In this document: in pieces, positions 26,813 to 35,327 of the stretch | Numbering within the stretch: the stretch's first letter is position 1 | How the letters are laid out: every line of letters starts with the position of its first letter | Assembly (NCBI GenBank): GCA_015075175.1 | Contig: JABTUV010000012.1 | Location: 1-64,000 of the forward strand | Direction of reading: 5' to 3' | Source of the DNA: a bacterium | GTDB lineage: Bacteria; Hinthialibacterota; Hinthialibacteria; H5-UNCL2 | DNA: 64,000 nt | Notes under the pieces: model-generated | What the model was told of the DNA's origin: nothing | Database searches by the model: none | What the model saw: the letters and a program-made list of their open reading frames with translations, nothing else | Translations under genes and position numbers: made by a program

Positions 26813-28180
26813 TCACAGGTCGTCGCCCAGTCCGAAGTCGTCCCGTCCATTGGGGCCGGTACTATGCACGTCGATGAGGAACTCGCCCACCCGGCTCTGC
26901 GGCAAGACGCGCCAGACGAAGGGATGGCCCCAGTTGTCGCGGGAGGGGAGGGCGGCCACGGCGGGATTATTGGGGGCGACCTTGGCGCGCACCTCCTCCA
27001 GTCCCGCTTCCATGCCGCCCGCGTCGGAGTCCCGGTATCCCTCCTGGTTGATGTAATCCTGGATGGCCTGTCGCCAAGCCTGGATGATTTGCATGGTTCC
27101 CTGGGGCTGCACGAACTCGCTCTTGGGCAGGTCGCCCACTTCCCCCAGGCGCACCACGGGGAAATCGGCATACACGCCGCCGCGCACGTCCACCTGCGAA
27201 TAAACCTCGGGCGCGAAGGCGATCTTCTCGGGCGTCCAGATGTCCCAGTTGTCCCAATCGGCGCGAGCCTTGCTGCTGGGGCCGGGTTGGGCGGAAAGTT
27301 GCGCGGTGTTGTACTGCTGGGTGGGGGTCAGCGTCTTGCGCTCCCCCTGCAGCGTCACCGGCAACTCGGTCAGACCGAAGTTGGAGACGACGACTTCGTT
27401 GTCCGGCGTGACCTCCACGTTGATGAGCGTCGAGCGTGTGTCCATGGCCACGCCGTTGACGATGAAGCGGACTGTGTCCGAAAGCCGGATTTTATCCGTG
27501 ACCGACAGCCAGATTTCACCGCCCGGCTCGACCGTCACGTCCAGCTGGTAGATGCCGGTCTGGGTTTCGCGCGCCAGGCCGTTGAGCGAAAGCTGGGTGT
27601 CGGGCAGCAGGCCGAGAAAGAGGATTTGGCGGTAGCCGAGTTTGGCGCGGCTGTTGAGTGGGGTGCGAACCGCGGTCTGGGGCGCGACCACGCTGCCCAC
27701 GCGCAAGGGAATCTCGCTGTCGGCGGGATAGAGCCAATCGCGCATGGAGACGACCTCCAGGCGCTCGGCGGTGCGCAGGCCGGGGCCGCCCGCAGGGGAC
27801 AGGACGCCGCCCGGTTGGGCCAGCGAGACCGTCTCGGTCGCGCCCGGCGCCCCCTCCGCCCCCGCGCCCAGCTCCAGCACGTCCTCCCCGTAATTCATGT
27901 TCTTCTCGATGCGGGCGATGTTGGGATGGCTGCGCGTCAGACCGATGCGGTTGCTGCTGCTGCCTCGCTCGAACTCGAAGTAGTCGGGCTCTCCCGCGCG
28001 ATGCTTGAAGTGAAAGTCGGCCGGATCCTCGATGATGCGGCCGTTCCAGGCGCGCGGCGGGGTCTTGAACCAGATGGTATCGCCCCAACCGGTCGCGACC
28101 AGGCACAGGGCCAGAAAGGTTCCCAACAACCAGCGGAAAAAGCGCCTGAGAGGGTCAAAAACCCGTTCGATTCTTTGCAC
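26813..28180 (-). CDS. Membrane-anchored protein with GspG-like C-terminal domain
   Basis: The 455-aa protein has an N-terminal anchor or signal (RFFRWLLGTFLALCLVATGW), a long beta-rich middle (residues ~60-330) and a C-terminus (AWRQAIQDYINQEGYRDSDA ... DNWGHPFVWRVLP ... VHSTGPNGRDDFGLGDDL) that matches the soluble end of GspG pseudopilins, where Asp-rich loops bind calcium. It lacks a prepilin leader. The GTG at 28180 lies inside the end of larB, with ggggag eight bases upstream, so the two are translationally linked. The function is unknown; an exported accessory of a secretion or pilus system is one possibility. Confidence 0.7.
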   Translation of the reverse strand: MQRIERVFDPLRRFFRWLLGTFLALCLVATGWGDTIWFKTPPRAWNGRIIEDPADFHFKHRAGEPDYFEFERGSSSNRIGLTRSHPNIARIEKNMNYGEDVLELGAGAEGAPGATETVSLAQPGGVLSPAGGPGLRTAERLEVVSMRDWLYPADSEIPLRVGSVVAPQTAVRTPLNSRAKLGYRQILFLGLLPDTQLSLNGLARETQTGIYQLDVTVEPGGEIWLSVTDKIRLSDTVRFIVNGVAMDTRSTLINVEVTPDNEVVVSNFGLTELPVTLQGERKTLTPTQQYNTAQLSAQPGPSSKARADWDNWDIWTPEKIAFAPEVYSQVDVRGGVYADFPVVRLGEVGDLPKSEFVQPQGTMQIIQAWRQAIQDYINQEGYRDSDAGGMEAGLEEVRAKVAPNNPAVAALPSRDNWGHPFVWRVLPQSRVGEFLIDVHSTGPNGRDDFGLGDDL

Positions 28181-28934
28181 TTAATATTCTCCCCACAATC
28201 AAACCCGCAGTATATCCCGCTCCAAATCCATTGTCAATGTTGACCACCGCCACGCCCGAGCTGCAACTATTCAGCATACCCAGGAGGGCGGCCAGGCCGG
28301 CGAAATTGGCGCCGTAGCCGATGCTGGTAGGCACGGCGATCACGGGCGCGGAGACCAGGCCCCCGACCACGCTGGCCAGCGCCCCCTCCATGCCGGCCAC
28401 GACGACCACCACCGCGGCCGCCCGCAGCCGGTCCTGATGTTCCAGGAGGCGATGGATGCCGGCCACGCCCACGTCGTAAATTTCCTCCACGTGATGGCCC
28501 ATGATACGGGCGGTGACGGCGGCCTCCTCGGCCACGGGAATATCGGACGTTCCCGCGCAGACGACCAGGATGGGGACGTGGGGATCGGGCGCGCGATGTT
28601 CCTGGTCGAGGGTGATGGCGCGGCAGCGGGCATGAAAGCGGGCGTCGGGCCAGTCGGCGGCGACGGCCTGGTAGATGTCAGCATCGGCGCGGGTCGCCAG
28701 GACGTTGCGGCCGCGCCGGGCCAGCCGGGAGAAAATCTCCCGAATGTCCGCCAACTGTTTGCCGGCGCAGTAGATGACCTCGGGGAAGCCCTTGCGGGCT
28801 TCACGATGGTGGTCGATGCGGGCGAAGCCGAGGTCGGTGCGCCAGAGATCCTGGAGGGCGCGCTCGGCCGCCTCCAGGGCAAGCTGGCCCTGCTGCACTT
28901 GGCGCAGGATGTCGCGCAACTCCTCTGCGGCCAC
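28155..28934 (-). CDS. larB: Nickel-pincer cofactor biosynthesis protein LarB
   Basis: The 259-aa protein has the LarB architecture: a helical N-terminal part (ELRDILRQVQQGQLALEAAE, ARIDHHREARKGFPEVIYC) and a PurE-like C-terminal domain (VPILVVCAGTSDIPVAEEAA, GVAGIHRLL, VVVVAGMEGALASVVGGLV, VIAVPTSIGYGANFAG). LarB carboxylates nicotinic acid adenine dinucleotide at the start of nickel-pincer cofactor synthesis. The GTG at 28934 is favoured because it follows the stop of the upstream gene by 8 bp and has AGGAG eleven bases before it; longer forms would run through that gene. LarE and LarA are not in the window. Confidence 0.92.
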   Translation of the reverse strand: MAAEELRDILRQVQQGQLALEAAERALQDLWRTDLGFARIDHHREARKGFPEVIYCAGKQLADIREIFSRLARRGRNVLATRADADIYQAVAADWPDARFHARCRAITLDQEHRAPDPHVPILVVCAGTSDIPVAEEAAVTARIMGHHVEEIYDVGVAGIHRLLEHQDRLRAAAVVVVVAGMEGALASVVGGLVSAPVIAVPTSIGYGANFAGLAALLGMLNSCSSGVAVVNIDNGFGAGYTAGLIVGRILSAKNRTGF

Positions 28935-28942
28935 GGCGGGCG

Positions 28943-29716
28943 CTACTCCTGGGGCGGCGGAGGGGACGCCGCCTCGGGCGAGGCGTCCCGCACCAGCCGC
29001 TCCCGCAGCCGGTCGTACTGCGCCTGCATCTCGACCGCCTGCGACCGCATCTCCGTCGCCTGCGCGCGCATCTCCGCCGTCTGTTCCTGCATCAGCGCCA
29101 CGTACTGGCGAATCTCCTCCAAGAGCTCCTCCATGTCGGTCTGGCGCTGGGAGCTGGAGCCGGAGGCGGCGACCAGCCCGCCCAACTGCTGCTCCGCCGA
29201 GCGTTCCGCGTCCCGGCTCTGGATGCGCAGCTCGTAATCGTTGACCAGCTGCTCGACGTAGTAGTGATGGGCCATCCAACCGAAGAAGACGAGTAACAGC
29301 AGCAAGAGCACGTCGAAGACGGAGGTGGTGCGGCGGCGCGGCGCTTCCAGCGTCCCGTTGGACGACAGCCGCTGCAGTCGCTGCAAGGAACGATAGGCGC
29401 TGGAGGTGTCCTCCTCCAGATAGAGCGTGGTTTCCCAGGCTTCCTGGGCGCGGTTGAACTTGCCCTGGCGCGCGTAGATGGTGCCCAGGAGGTTGTGATA
29501 GCGGGGATTCTTGTTGTAGAGCTCGAGCGCCGCGGTCGCCTCCAGCTCGGCCTCGGGATAGCGTCCCTCGCCCGCCAGCGTGAGCGCCCGGTTGTAGTGC
29601 AGGTTGGCGGTGTCCAGGATGGACTTGACCACGCCCAGGTCGGCCTTGCACTTCTGGCAGACGCTGCGTTCCAGCGGGTTTTCCGCGCCGCAACAGGGAC
29701 AGAACAAGGTATTCAT
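28943..29716 (-). CDS. Zn-ribbon/TPR membrane protein with coiled-coil tail
   Basis: The 257-aa protein starts MNTLFCPCCGAENPLERSVC with a CxxC...CxxC zinc ribbon (residues 6-23). Two TPR-like helix pairs follow (residues ~35-105, YNRALTLAGEGRYPEAELEA), then one membrane helix (VFDVLLLLLLVFFGWMAHHY, ~135-155) and a long coiled coil with near-repeats (EMRAQATEMRSQAVEMQAQ). The ribbon and TPR face the cytoplasm. It starts 16 bp after hsp70 and 8 bp before larB. It could dock the chaperone system at the membrane, but that is inferred from context only. Confidence 0.75.
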   Translation of the reverse strand: MNTLFCPCCGAENPLERSVCQKCKADLGVVKSILDTANLHYNRALTLAGEGRYPEAELEATAALELYNKNPRYHNLLGTIYARQGKFNRAQEAWETTLYLEEDTSSAYRSLQRLQRLSSNGTLEAPRRRTTSVFDVLLLLLLVFFGWMAHHYYVEQLVNDYELRIQSRDAERSAEQQLGGLVAASGSSSQRQTDMEELLEEIRQYVALMQEQTAEMRAQATEMRSQAVEMQAQYDRLRERLVRDASPEAASPPPPQE

Positions 29717-29732
29717 GCGAGCGGCCGGCTGC

Positions 29733-31481
29733 TCATCGTTCCATCTGCGTGATCATGGAGGTGAGATGCTCCATGGCGCCGGAGATACGATGGCCGTCGC
29801 GGCGCTCGATGGCGTTCTGCAGCTCCTCGATGGTCTCATGGATGCCGCGGGGCGGCGAGTCCACCTCCGAGAGGAGGCGCTCCGCGCGGTAGATCAACGC
29901 TTCCGCCTGGTTCATCAGCGCATCCTGCATGCGGTCCTCCAACATGCTGGTGATGCGGTTCTGGGCCTCCTTGATGGCGCGCGCCTTTTCCTCCGGCGAG
30001 AGCCGATTGTCGGTCGCCATCACCGTGATGGTGACGGCCTTGGCGGTGGTCAGGTCCTTGGCGGTCGCCTCCAGGATGCGGTCGTGGTTGAGGCGGAAGG
30101 TGACCTCGACGCGGGGAATGCCGCGCGGCGCGGGGGCGATGTCGTCGATGCGCAGCATGTCCAGGAAGGTATTGGAGGAGGCGATGGCCTCCTCGCCCTC
30201 GTACACCGGGAAGGAGATGGCGGTCTGGAAATCGCGGGTGGTGGTAAAGATATCCTTGGCCTCGGTGGGATAGGTCGAGTTCTTGGGCACGAGCACGCCG
30301 TATTGGTCGCCGACCAAGCCGACGCCCAGGGAGAAGGGGGTCAAGTGGACGACCACGGGCCCCTTCTCGGGCAGGCGGTCGGCGGCGGAGTGCTGCATCT
30401 CCTCGTCCAGGCTGGCGATGAGCGAGGACTGGACGGCGGCGCCCAGGGCCACACACTCTTCCGGGTTGATGTCGCGGCGCGCCGGCCGGCCGATGATCTT
30501 CTCGACCAGCTTTTGCACCATGGGAATGCGCGTGCTGCCCCCGACCAGCACCACGTTGGTGATGTCCTTGCTCTTCAGGCCGGCGTCCTCCAGGGCGGCG
30601 CGCACGTGGCGTTCGGTACCCTCGACCAGGTCGCCGATGAGGCTCTCCAGGCGCGCCCGCGTGATGTCCATGTCCAGGGTCAAGGGTCCCTTGTCGGTCA
30701 CGATCACCGACTCGATGAGGATGTTGGTGCGTTCGACGTTGGAGAGCTCGATCTTGGCCTCCTCGGCGTGGATGCGCAGTTTCTGCAGGGCCGACGGGTC
30801 GGTCGTGAGGTCGATGCCCTCACGCTGCTTGAACTCCTCCACCAGCCAGTCCACGATGCGCTGGTCGAAGTCGTCGCCACCCAGCATGTTGTCGCCCTTG
30901 ATGGCCAGCACTTGGAAGACGCCGTTGACGACCTCGATGATGGAGACGTCGAAGGTGCCGCCGCCCAGGTCGTAGATCATGAGAATCTGGTCCTCCTCCA
31001 TGCGGTCGAAGCCGTAGGAGATGGCGGCGGCGGTGGGTTCGTCGATGATGCGGCGCACGTTGAAGCCGGCGATCTCGCCCGCGTCGCGGGTGGCCTGGCG
31101 CTGGGCGTCGGTGAAGTAGGCCGGCACGGTGACCACGGCCTGCGGAACCTCGTGGCCCAAGTAGCTCTCCAGGTCCGATTTGATCTTCTGCATGATGATG
31201 GCGGAAATCTCCTGCGGCGTGTACTTGCGCCCGTAGATCTCCACCCGGTAGTTGGTCCCCATGTGACGCTTGATGGAACCGACCGTGTTCTGGGGGTTGA
31301 GGATCATGGCGCGCCGCGCCTTCTTGCCCACCAGGATCTCTCCGTCGGCGCCAAACGAGACCACTGAGGGCGTGAGCCGTTCGCCCAGGCTGTTGGGGAT
31401 GATGACGGGGGTGTCCCCATCCATGATCGCCATGACCGTGTTGGTCGTGCCCAGATCAATCCCGACAATGTTGGTAGCCAT
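29733..31481 (-). CDS. Hsp70/DnaK-type chaperone with short C-terminus
   Basis: The 582-aa protein starts [20 protein letters not shown] (ATP phosphate loop 1). It has [47 protein letters not shown] and [14 protein letters not shown], a complete ATPase domain. The linker reads [13 protein letters not shown] rather than the usual DVTPLSLG, and the substrate-binding beta domain follows. The lid is short and the acidic C-terminal tail of DnaK is absent. It is encoded after a J-domain protein and grpE, so it is likely a dedicated chaperone set rather than the housekeeping DnaK. A strong Shine-Dalgarno GAGGGAGG precedes the ATG. Confidence 0.9.
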   Translation of the reverse strand: MATNIVGIDLGTTNTVMAIMDGDTPVIIPNSLGERLTPSVVSFGADGEILVGKKARRAMILNPQNTVGSIKRHMGTNYRVEIYGRKYTPQEISAIIMQKIKSDLESYLGHEVPQAVVTVPAYFTDAQRQATRDAGEIAGFNVRRIIDEPTAAAISYGFDRMEEDQILMIYDLGGGTFDVSIIEVVNGVFQVLAIKGDNMLGGDDFDQRIVDWLVEEFKQREGIDLTTDPSALQKLRIHAEEAKIELSNVERTNILIESVIVTDKGPLTLDMDITRARLESLIGDLVEGTERHVRAALEDAGLKSKDITNVVLVGGSTRIPMVQKLVEKIIGRPARRDINPEECVALGAAVQSSLIASLDEEMQHSAADRLPEKGPVVVHLTPFSLGVGLVGDQYGVLVPKNSTYPTEAKDIFTTTRDFQTAISFPVYEGEEAIASSNTFLDMLRIDDIAPAPRGIPRVEVTFRLNHDRILEATAKDLTTAKAVTITVMATDNRLSPEEKARAIKEAQNRITSMLEDRMQDALMNQAEALIYRAERLLSEVDSPPRGIHETIEELQNAIERRDGHRISGAMEHLTSMITQMER

Positions 31482-31520
31482 AACGACGTGAACCTCCCTC
31501 GTTCATTGCAACCTGTATGT

Positions 31521-32069
31521 TTACTCCTCGTGGTCGGCGGGCGTCACCGAGGTCTCCTCGGGGGGGACTTCCGCCACCACCTTGGCGTCCCGGATGACGC
31601 GATCGCGAAAGCGATAACCCTTTTCCAGTTCCTGGATGATGCGCGGCTCGCTGACGCCGGGGCGCGGATGCACCTTGATGACGTCGTGCACGGAAAAGTC
31701 CACCGGCCGGCCCACCGACTCGACGGCGGACAGTCCCATCCGCTCCAGCACCCGCACCAGCCGCTTGTGGCAGGCCGCCAGCGAGCGCAGCCAGTTGTCG
31801 AAATAGACGTTCCTTTCCACTCCCAGCTGGTCCACCTGGTCCAGGAGCAGGGAGAGCGTATCCAGCACCGGCAAGAGCTGGGTTACGAGGTTCTCCAGCG
31901 CGGAGCCGGCGGCGTACAGGCGGGCGTTGCGCACCCGCTGCTGAGTGGATACCTCTTCGTTCTCCAGCGGCCGGTAGACGTGATCCAGGACCGACTCGTG
32001 GCTGCGGGAGACCAGCGACAGCGGACGCTGCTCGAGGGGGAAGAGCTCTTCCAGGTCGTTGCGTCTCAT
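31521..32069 (-). CDS. grpE: GrpE nucleotide exchange factor
   Basis: The 182-aa protein ends with the GrpE head signature HDVIKVHPRPGVSEPRIIQE then LEKGYRFRDRVIRDAKVVAE, matching the family's GY...(L/I)R.A.V pattern. The preceding ~130 residues are helical (ARLYAAGSALENLVTQLLPV), as in the GrpE dimer stalk. GrpE releases ADP from Hsp70. The N-terminal half is divergent from textbook GrpE. It lies between the J-protein and hsp70 genes, 39 bp before the latter. Confidence 0.85.
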   Translation of the reverse strand: MRRNDLEELFPLEQRPLSLVSRSHESVLDHVYRPLENEEVSTQQRVRNARLYAAGSALENLVTQLLPVLDTLSLLLDQVDQLGVERNVYFDNWLRSLAACHKRLVRVLERMGLSAVESVGRPVDFSVHDVIKVHPRPGVSEPRIIQELEKGYRFRDRVIRDAKVVAEVPPEETSVTPADHEE

Positions 32070-32099
32070 CTCGGTCTCTCTCTCTCACCTCACGGCGCG

Positions 32100-32140
32100 G
32101 GCGCCTTGCCCGTGCGCATGGGCAGGATGCCCATGGCACG
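32100..32140. repeat. Hairpin repeats between J-protein and grpE genes
   Basis: CATGGGCA-GGA-TGCCCATG (32117-32135), preceded by a gcgggcgccttgcccg palindrome. This is the three-base-loop family; it could attenuate the operon between the first and second genes. Confidence 0.75.
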
Positions 32141-32143
32141 GCC

Positions 32144-33451
32144 TTAATGACCCACCAGGCGCACGCGCACGTCCTGCAACAATTTCTTGGCCGAGCGATG
32201 GCGCGGTTCGCGCGCCAGCAGCCGTTCCAGTTCGCTCTGCGCGAGCCGGTAGTCTCCGCGCAAGAAATGGATGCGGGCGATCTCGACCAAGCTCTCGCCG
32301 TGCAAGGGTTCGATGCCCTGCACTTTTTTCAGATGCACGAGTGCGGGCGTGAACAATTGCTCCTCGATCAGGTTGCGGGCGATGCCCAGGTGCGCGTCGA
32401 TGATGCTCTGCTTGACCTTGGAATCGTCGGGCACCAGGCGCCGGAGCCGATTCCAGATCACGAAGGGTTTATCGCGGTCGCCGTTGGCCAGGTAGCTTCG
32501 GGCCAAGAGGTCCAGCGCCTCGGCGTCCTCGGGCTGCTGGTTCAGGTAGCGCTCCAGGGCGGCGATGGCCTCGCGATACTTGCCCTCCGAATAGCAGGCG
32601 TAGCCCATCTGCTTGTTGGGATTATCGTAGCGCGCCTTGGGCTTTTCCGGAACGGTGTCCGCAGCCGGCGCCGGGGACGGCGCCAGCGCCACGTGCCGGA
32701 ACTCGCCCAGCTGCCGGCTGGTCTCCTTCACCAGCGCCTTCCAATACGCATCCGCGGGCCGCATCCGCTGTTGCGTTTCCCAGGCTGACAGGCATTGCTG
32801 CCAGTACGGCAATCCCTCGTGATCCCGATGCAGGCGGTGCAAGGCCATGGCGAGGTTCTGCAGGATGGCCGTATTCTTAGGCTCCAACTGCTGCGCCCGT
32901 TTCCAGTACTCGACCGCCTCCTTGAACCGGTTCTCCATGGCCAGGTCGTAGCCGCGCTTATGATAGAACCGGAAGATGTTGCCGACGACTTCAGCGTCGC
33001 CGGGCGCCAGTTTCTTGAGACGCTCCCATTCCGCCAGGGCCTTTTCTTCCTCGCCCAGCATGAAAAGCGCGAGGCTGCGCTGCTTGTAAAGCCGAAGCAA
33101 TTCGGTCGACGTCACCCCCGCGCCCGCCGCTTGCTCCAGTTCCTTGATCTGCTGATTCAGCTTGATCAGGGAGACCTTTTCGGCGGAGCAGTCCGAAAAA
33201 CCGATCTCGCCCTCGAGGGGCGAAAAAAGCGTGAGGTCGGCTCGGGCGCGCTTGGCCGGATCGCGCAGTGTGTCGTAGGCCGCCCGGATGCGCGTGAACT
33301 CCTCGGGGAAGAGCTCGGGCGAATAGCGGCGGACGAGTTTGAAGTACGCCTTCTTGATTTCGTCCGCCTTGGCATTCCGGCCCACACCCAGATCACGGTA
33401 GGGATCGCGCGTCTCCGTCTTCTGGGACTTCCCCAAGAACTCAAATGCCAT
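32144..33451 (-). CDS. J-domain/TPR co-chaperone lacking the HPD motif
   Basis: The 435-aa protein has an N-terminal J-domain (residues ~15-75): DPYRDLGVGRNAKADEIKKA, then FKLVRRYSPELFPEEF and AAYDTLRDPAKRARAD. The position normally occupied by HPD reads SPE. The rest is mostly TPR-like helix pairs (residues ~120-430: NRFKEAVEYWKRAQQLEPKN, GKYREAIAALERYLNQQPED, GDYRLAQSELERLLAREP). It is first in the grpE-hsp70 operon. The ATG at 33451 is preferred to the GTG at 33463, which lies too close to the -10 box to be transcribed. HPD is needed by classic J-proteins to trigger Hsp70 ATP hydrolysis. Confidence 0.85.
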   Translation of the reverse strand: MAFEFLGKSQKTETRDPYRDLGVGRNAKADEIKKAYFKLVRRYSPELFPEEFTRIRAAYDTLRDPAKRARADLTLFSPLEGEIGFSDCSAEKVSLIKLNQQIKELEQAAGAGVTSTELLRLYKQRSLALFMLGEEEKALAEWERLKKLAPGDAEVVGNIFRFYHKRGYDLAMENRFKEAVEYWKRAQQLEPKNTAILQNLAMALHRLHRDHEGLPYWQQCLSAWETQQRMRPADAYWKALVKETSRQLGEFRHVALAPSPAPAADTVPEKPKARYDNPNKQMGYACYSEGKYREAIAALERYLNQQPEDAEALDLLARSYLANGDRDKPFVIWNRLRRLVPDDSKVKQSIIDAHLGIARNLIEEQLFTPALVHLKKVQGIEPLHGESLVEIARIHFLRGDYRLAQSELERLLAREPRHRSAKKLLQDVRVRLVGH

Positions 33452-33465
33452 GTTCACCCACACTC

Positions 33466-33495
33466 ATGATACTGCAATCGCAACAGCGGCGTCAA
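33466..33495 (-). promoter_or_regulatory. Promoter of the J-protein/grpE/hsp70/lar operon
   Basis: Minus-strand TTGACG (33490-33495) and TATCAT (33466-33471) with an 18-bp spacer. Transcription would begin about 8 nt before the ATG at 33451, giving a very short leader. No CIRCE-type heat-shock inverted repeat was seen. Confidence 0.55.
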
Positions 33496-33697
33496 GTGAC
33501 GGGCGGGCAAAGAGTTATATTTGCCCCCGCGACCGGTTTGGAACCTGCCGGCGGCCCGCCGCTGGTGCTTTTCCATCACCCTGTTCCGGCAAAAGCGTAA
33601 GTCTAACCCCCGCGGACTCCAGCGTCAAGGCGCGGCGGAAACTTTCGGCGTCGGGTGAGCCGAAGGGGCGCAAAGCAGGCGGGCGGGCGGCGCGGCC

Positions 33698-34474
33698 CTA
33701 TCGGCCAGTCTTGATGATGTCGCCCCGGCTTTTGGCGCCGTTGGTGGGATCGTAAAACCAGCCCGCCAGCTCCGGCGGCCACGGCTCGTTCCGCCGCCGG
33801 CTCGAGAGGTATTCGCCCAGGCGCGCCAGGTCCGCGTCCGGCGTCTTGTCCGGCCCCACGGACCGCACAATCCAGACGTTCCTGCCGTTGGTCCAATAGC
33901 CGTAATGGTACGCCCGCTCGCGGAAGACGTCGCCCGGCAGGACGGAGATGTAGGCCACGGGGCTGGTGAGAGTACGCTCGAACTTGGCCTCCAGAATGTC
34001 GCCGCCGGGCAGGAGGTCCCCCGTGTAGTATTCGCGATCCGTAGGATAGCGATTGTCATCCACGTAGAACGATTCCAGCGCGATGGCCACGCTGAGCTGC
34101 TCGGATTGGACCCTGACGACCTTGGCCCGTTGTTGCGCATGTAAGAAGTTGGGCACGGCGATGGCCGCCAAAATGAGCATGATGAGCGAAATCAACCCGC
34201 AGACGATGGAGAGTACGATGCCGGCGATGGCCACGCTGTGGCCGGTGATGCGCCCGCCGCTCTTGTTGATGTCGGAGAGGGCCAGGATGCCGAGAATGAG
34301 CGCGGGAATTGAGAGAACGACGGGCAGACAGAGGCCCAGAATGGCAAGCACGACCGACCAGACAGCTTTCTGCGAGAGGCGCGGCGCCTCGGGCCGTGGG
34401 GGCAGGCTCGCGCCGCAGCTGCCGCATGATGTGACGCCCGGGGGATTGTCGTAACCGCAATGGTCGCACCGCAT
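33698..34474 (-). CDS. Zn-ribbon/DUF4190/pseudopilin fusion protein
   Basis: The 258-aa protein begins MRCDHCGYDNPPGVTSCGSC, a CxxC...CxxC zinc ribbon. Two membrane helices of DUF4190 type follow (AVWSVVLAILGLCLPVVLSI, GHSVAIAGIVLSIVCGLISL); the second runs into LILAAIAVPNFLHAQQRAKV, the exit of a type IV pilin helix. The C-terminus has the GspG-like YVDDNRYP turn, GDLLPGGD, and a Gly/Asp end (SVGPDKTPDAD, DPTNGAKSRGDI). The prepilin leader is absent, so PilD processing is unlikely. The ATG at 34474 with GAGG nearby is chosen over the longer frame. Function unknown. Confidence 0.75.
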   Translation of the reverse strand: MRCDHCGYDNPPGVTSCGSCGASLPPRPEAPRLSQKAVWSVVLAILGLCLPVVLSIPALILGILALSDINKSGGRITGHSVAIAGIVLSIVCGLISLIMLILAAIAVPNFLHAQQRAKVVRVQSEQLSVAIALESFYVDDNRYPTDREYYTGDLLPGGDILEAKFERTLTSPVAYISVLPGDVFRERAYHYGYWTNGRNVWIVRSVGPDKTPDADLARLGEYLSSRRRNEPWPPELAGWFYDPTNGAKSRGDIIKTGR

Positions 34475-34525
34475 CGCCACACCTCGAGAGTCAGAATGGC
34501 CGATGGCACGAGAGAAGTGAATCAG

Positions 34526-34554
34526 AGAGTAGTCCCCCGGCCAGCTGAAGTCAA
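34526..34554 (-). promoter_or_regulatory. Putative promoter of the Zn-ribbon/pseudopilin fusion gene
   Basis: Minus-strand TTGACT (34549-34554) and TACTCT (34526-34531), 17-bp spacer. Confidence 0.4.
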
Positions 34555-34649
34555 GGCGGATGGGAATCGGGGTGCAACCGTAATGATTCACGGCTGCAAA
34601 TCGCGTGGAACTGCTCCAAGCGGTCGCCGCGGTTGCGGAGGTCTGAAGC

Positions 34650-34780
34650 GTCATTTCGACCGAAGCGCCTTGTCATTATGAGCGAACCACCTTGTCATTT
34701 CGACCGAAGGGAGAAATCCTACCCGCTGCTACCGTGGCTCGAGTACGCGGGAGAAGATTTCTCCCTTCGGTCGAAATGAC
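34650..34780. repeat. Inverted-pair repeat (gtcatttcgaccg family)
   Basis: A perfect 25-bp inverted pair, 34694-34718 and 34756-34780 (outer end gtcatttcgaccgaagggag), with a partial copy at about 34650. It is the same element type as 14933-15019, with arms changed from gcaggg to gaaggg on both sides. Confidence 0.85.
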
Positions 34781-34896
34781 AGCTCTGGCGGCGGGTGGAG
34801 GCGATCCGATCCTTGCCTGGAGTGCGGGAGGCGGCTTGGGCGGAGCGGGGAGAAGCGTGGGCATGGGAAGCCGCCATTGTGGTTGGAAAAAAGTGC

Positions 34897-34942
34897 TTGA
34901 CAGGGCGCGCGAAGATTATTATATTTCGCCACGTAACGAAAT
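34897..34942 (+). promoter_or_regulatory. arsR promoter with overlapping palindromic operator
   Basis: TTGACA (34897-34902), 17-bp spacer, TATATT (34920-34925). A palindrome ATTTCG-ccacgtaa-CGAAAT (34923-34942) overlaps the -10 box and transcription start, as expected for an autoregulating ArsR-family repressor. Confidence 0.75.
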
Positions 34943-34954
34943 GAGGAGGGGGCC

Positions 34955-35320
34955 GTGCAGGAGGTAGTGGAGGTGGCCAAGGCGCTGGGGGACGAGACGC
35001 GGCTGCGGCTGCTGTGCGCGTTGGGGGAGAGAGAGTTGTGCGTGTGCCAGCTCTTCGTGCTGGTGGAATTGGCGCCTTCCACCGTCTCCAAGCACCTGGC
35101 GATTCTGCGGGCGGCGCGGCTGGTGGAGATGCGCAAGGAGGGCCGGTGGGTGTACTACCGGCTGGCGGGGCGGGAGGCGCCGGAGCCGGCGCGGTCGGCG
35201 CTGGCGTGGCTGCGGGGGCGTCTGGGCGATGATCCCATCCTCGCCCGGGACCGCCGCCGCCTGGCCCGCATTCTGAAGATGACGCCGGAGGAGCTGTGCG
35301 AGCGGGGATGCCGGTGTTGA
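34955..35320 (+). CDS. ArsR/SmtB-family metal(loid)-responsive repressor
   Basis: The 121-aa winged-helix protein starts at a GTG with GAGGAGGGGG just upstream. It has ALGDETRLRLLCALGERELC, the metal-box ELCVCQL (Cys29 and Cys31, as in arsenite-sensing ArsR) and the recognition helix PSTVSKHLAILRAARLVE, and it ends CERGCRC, giving three more cysteines. Family members leave their operator when the metal binds. The operator palindrome sits on its own promoter. No transporter or reductase gene follows, so the regulated target may be elsewhere. The trailing cysteines could form a second metal site. Confidence 0.9.
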   Translation: MQEVVEVAKALGDETRLRLLCALGERELCVCQLFVLVELAPSTVSKHLAILRAARLVEMRKEGRWVYYRLAGREAPEPARSALAWLRGRLGDDPILARDRRRLARILKMTPEELCERGCRC

Positions 35321-35327
35321 GGGCGTG

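Noticed and set aside
28155-29693. A 512-codon LarB with an N-terminal extension
   Set aside because: The extension runs out of frame through the Zn-ribbon/TPR gene; LarB homology begins at the GTG at 28934.
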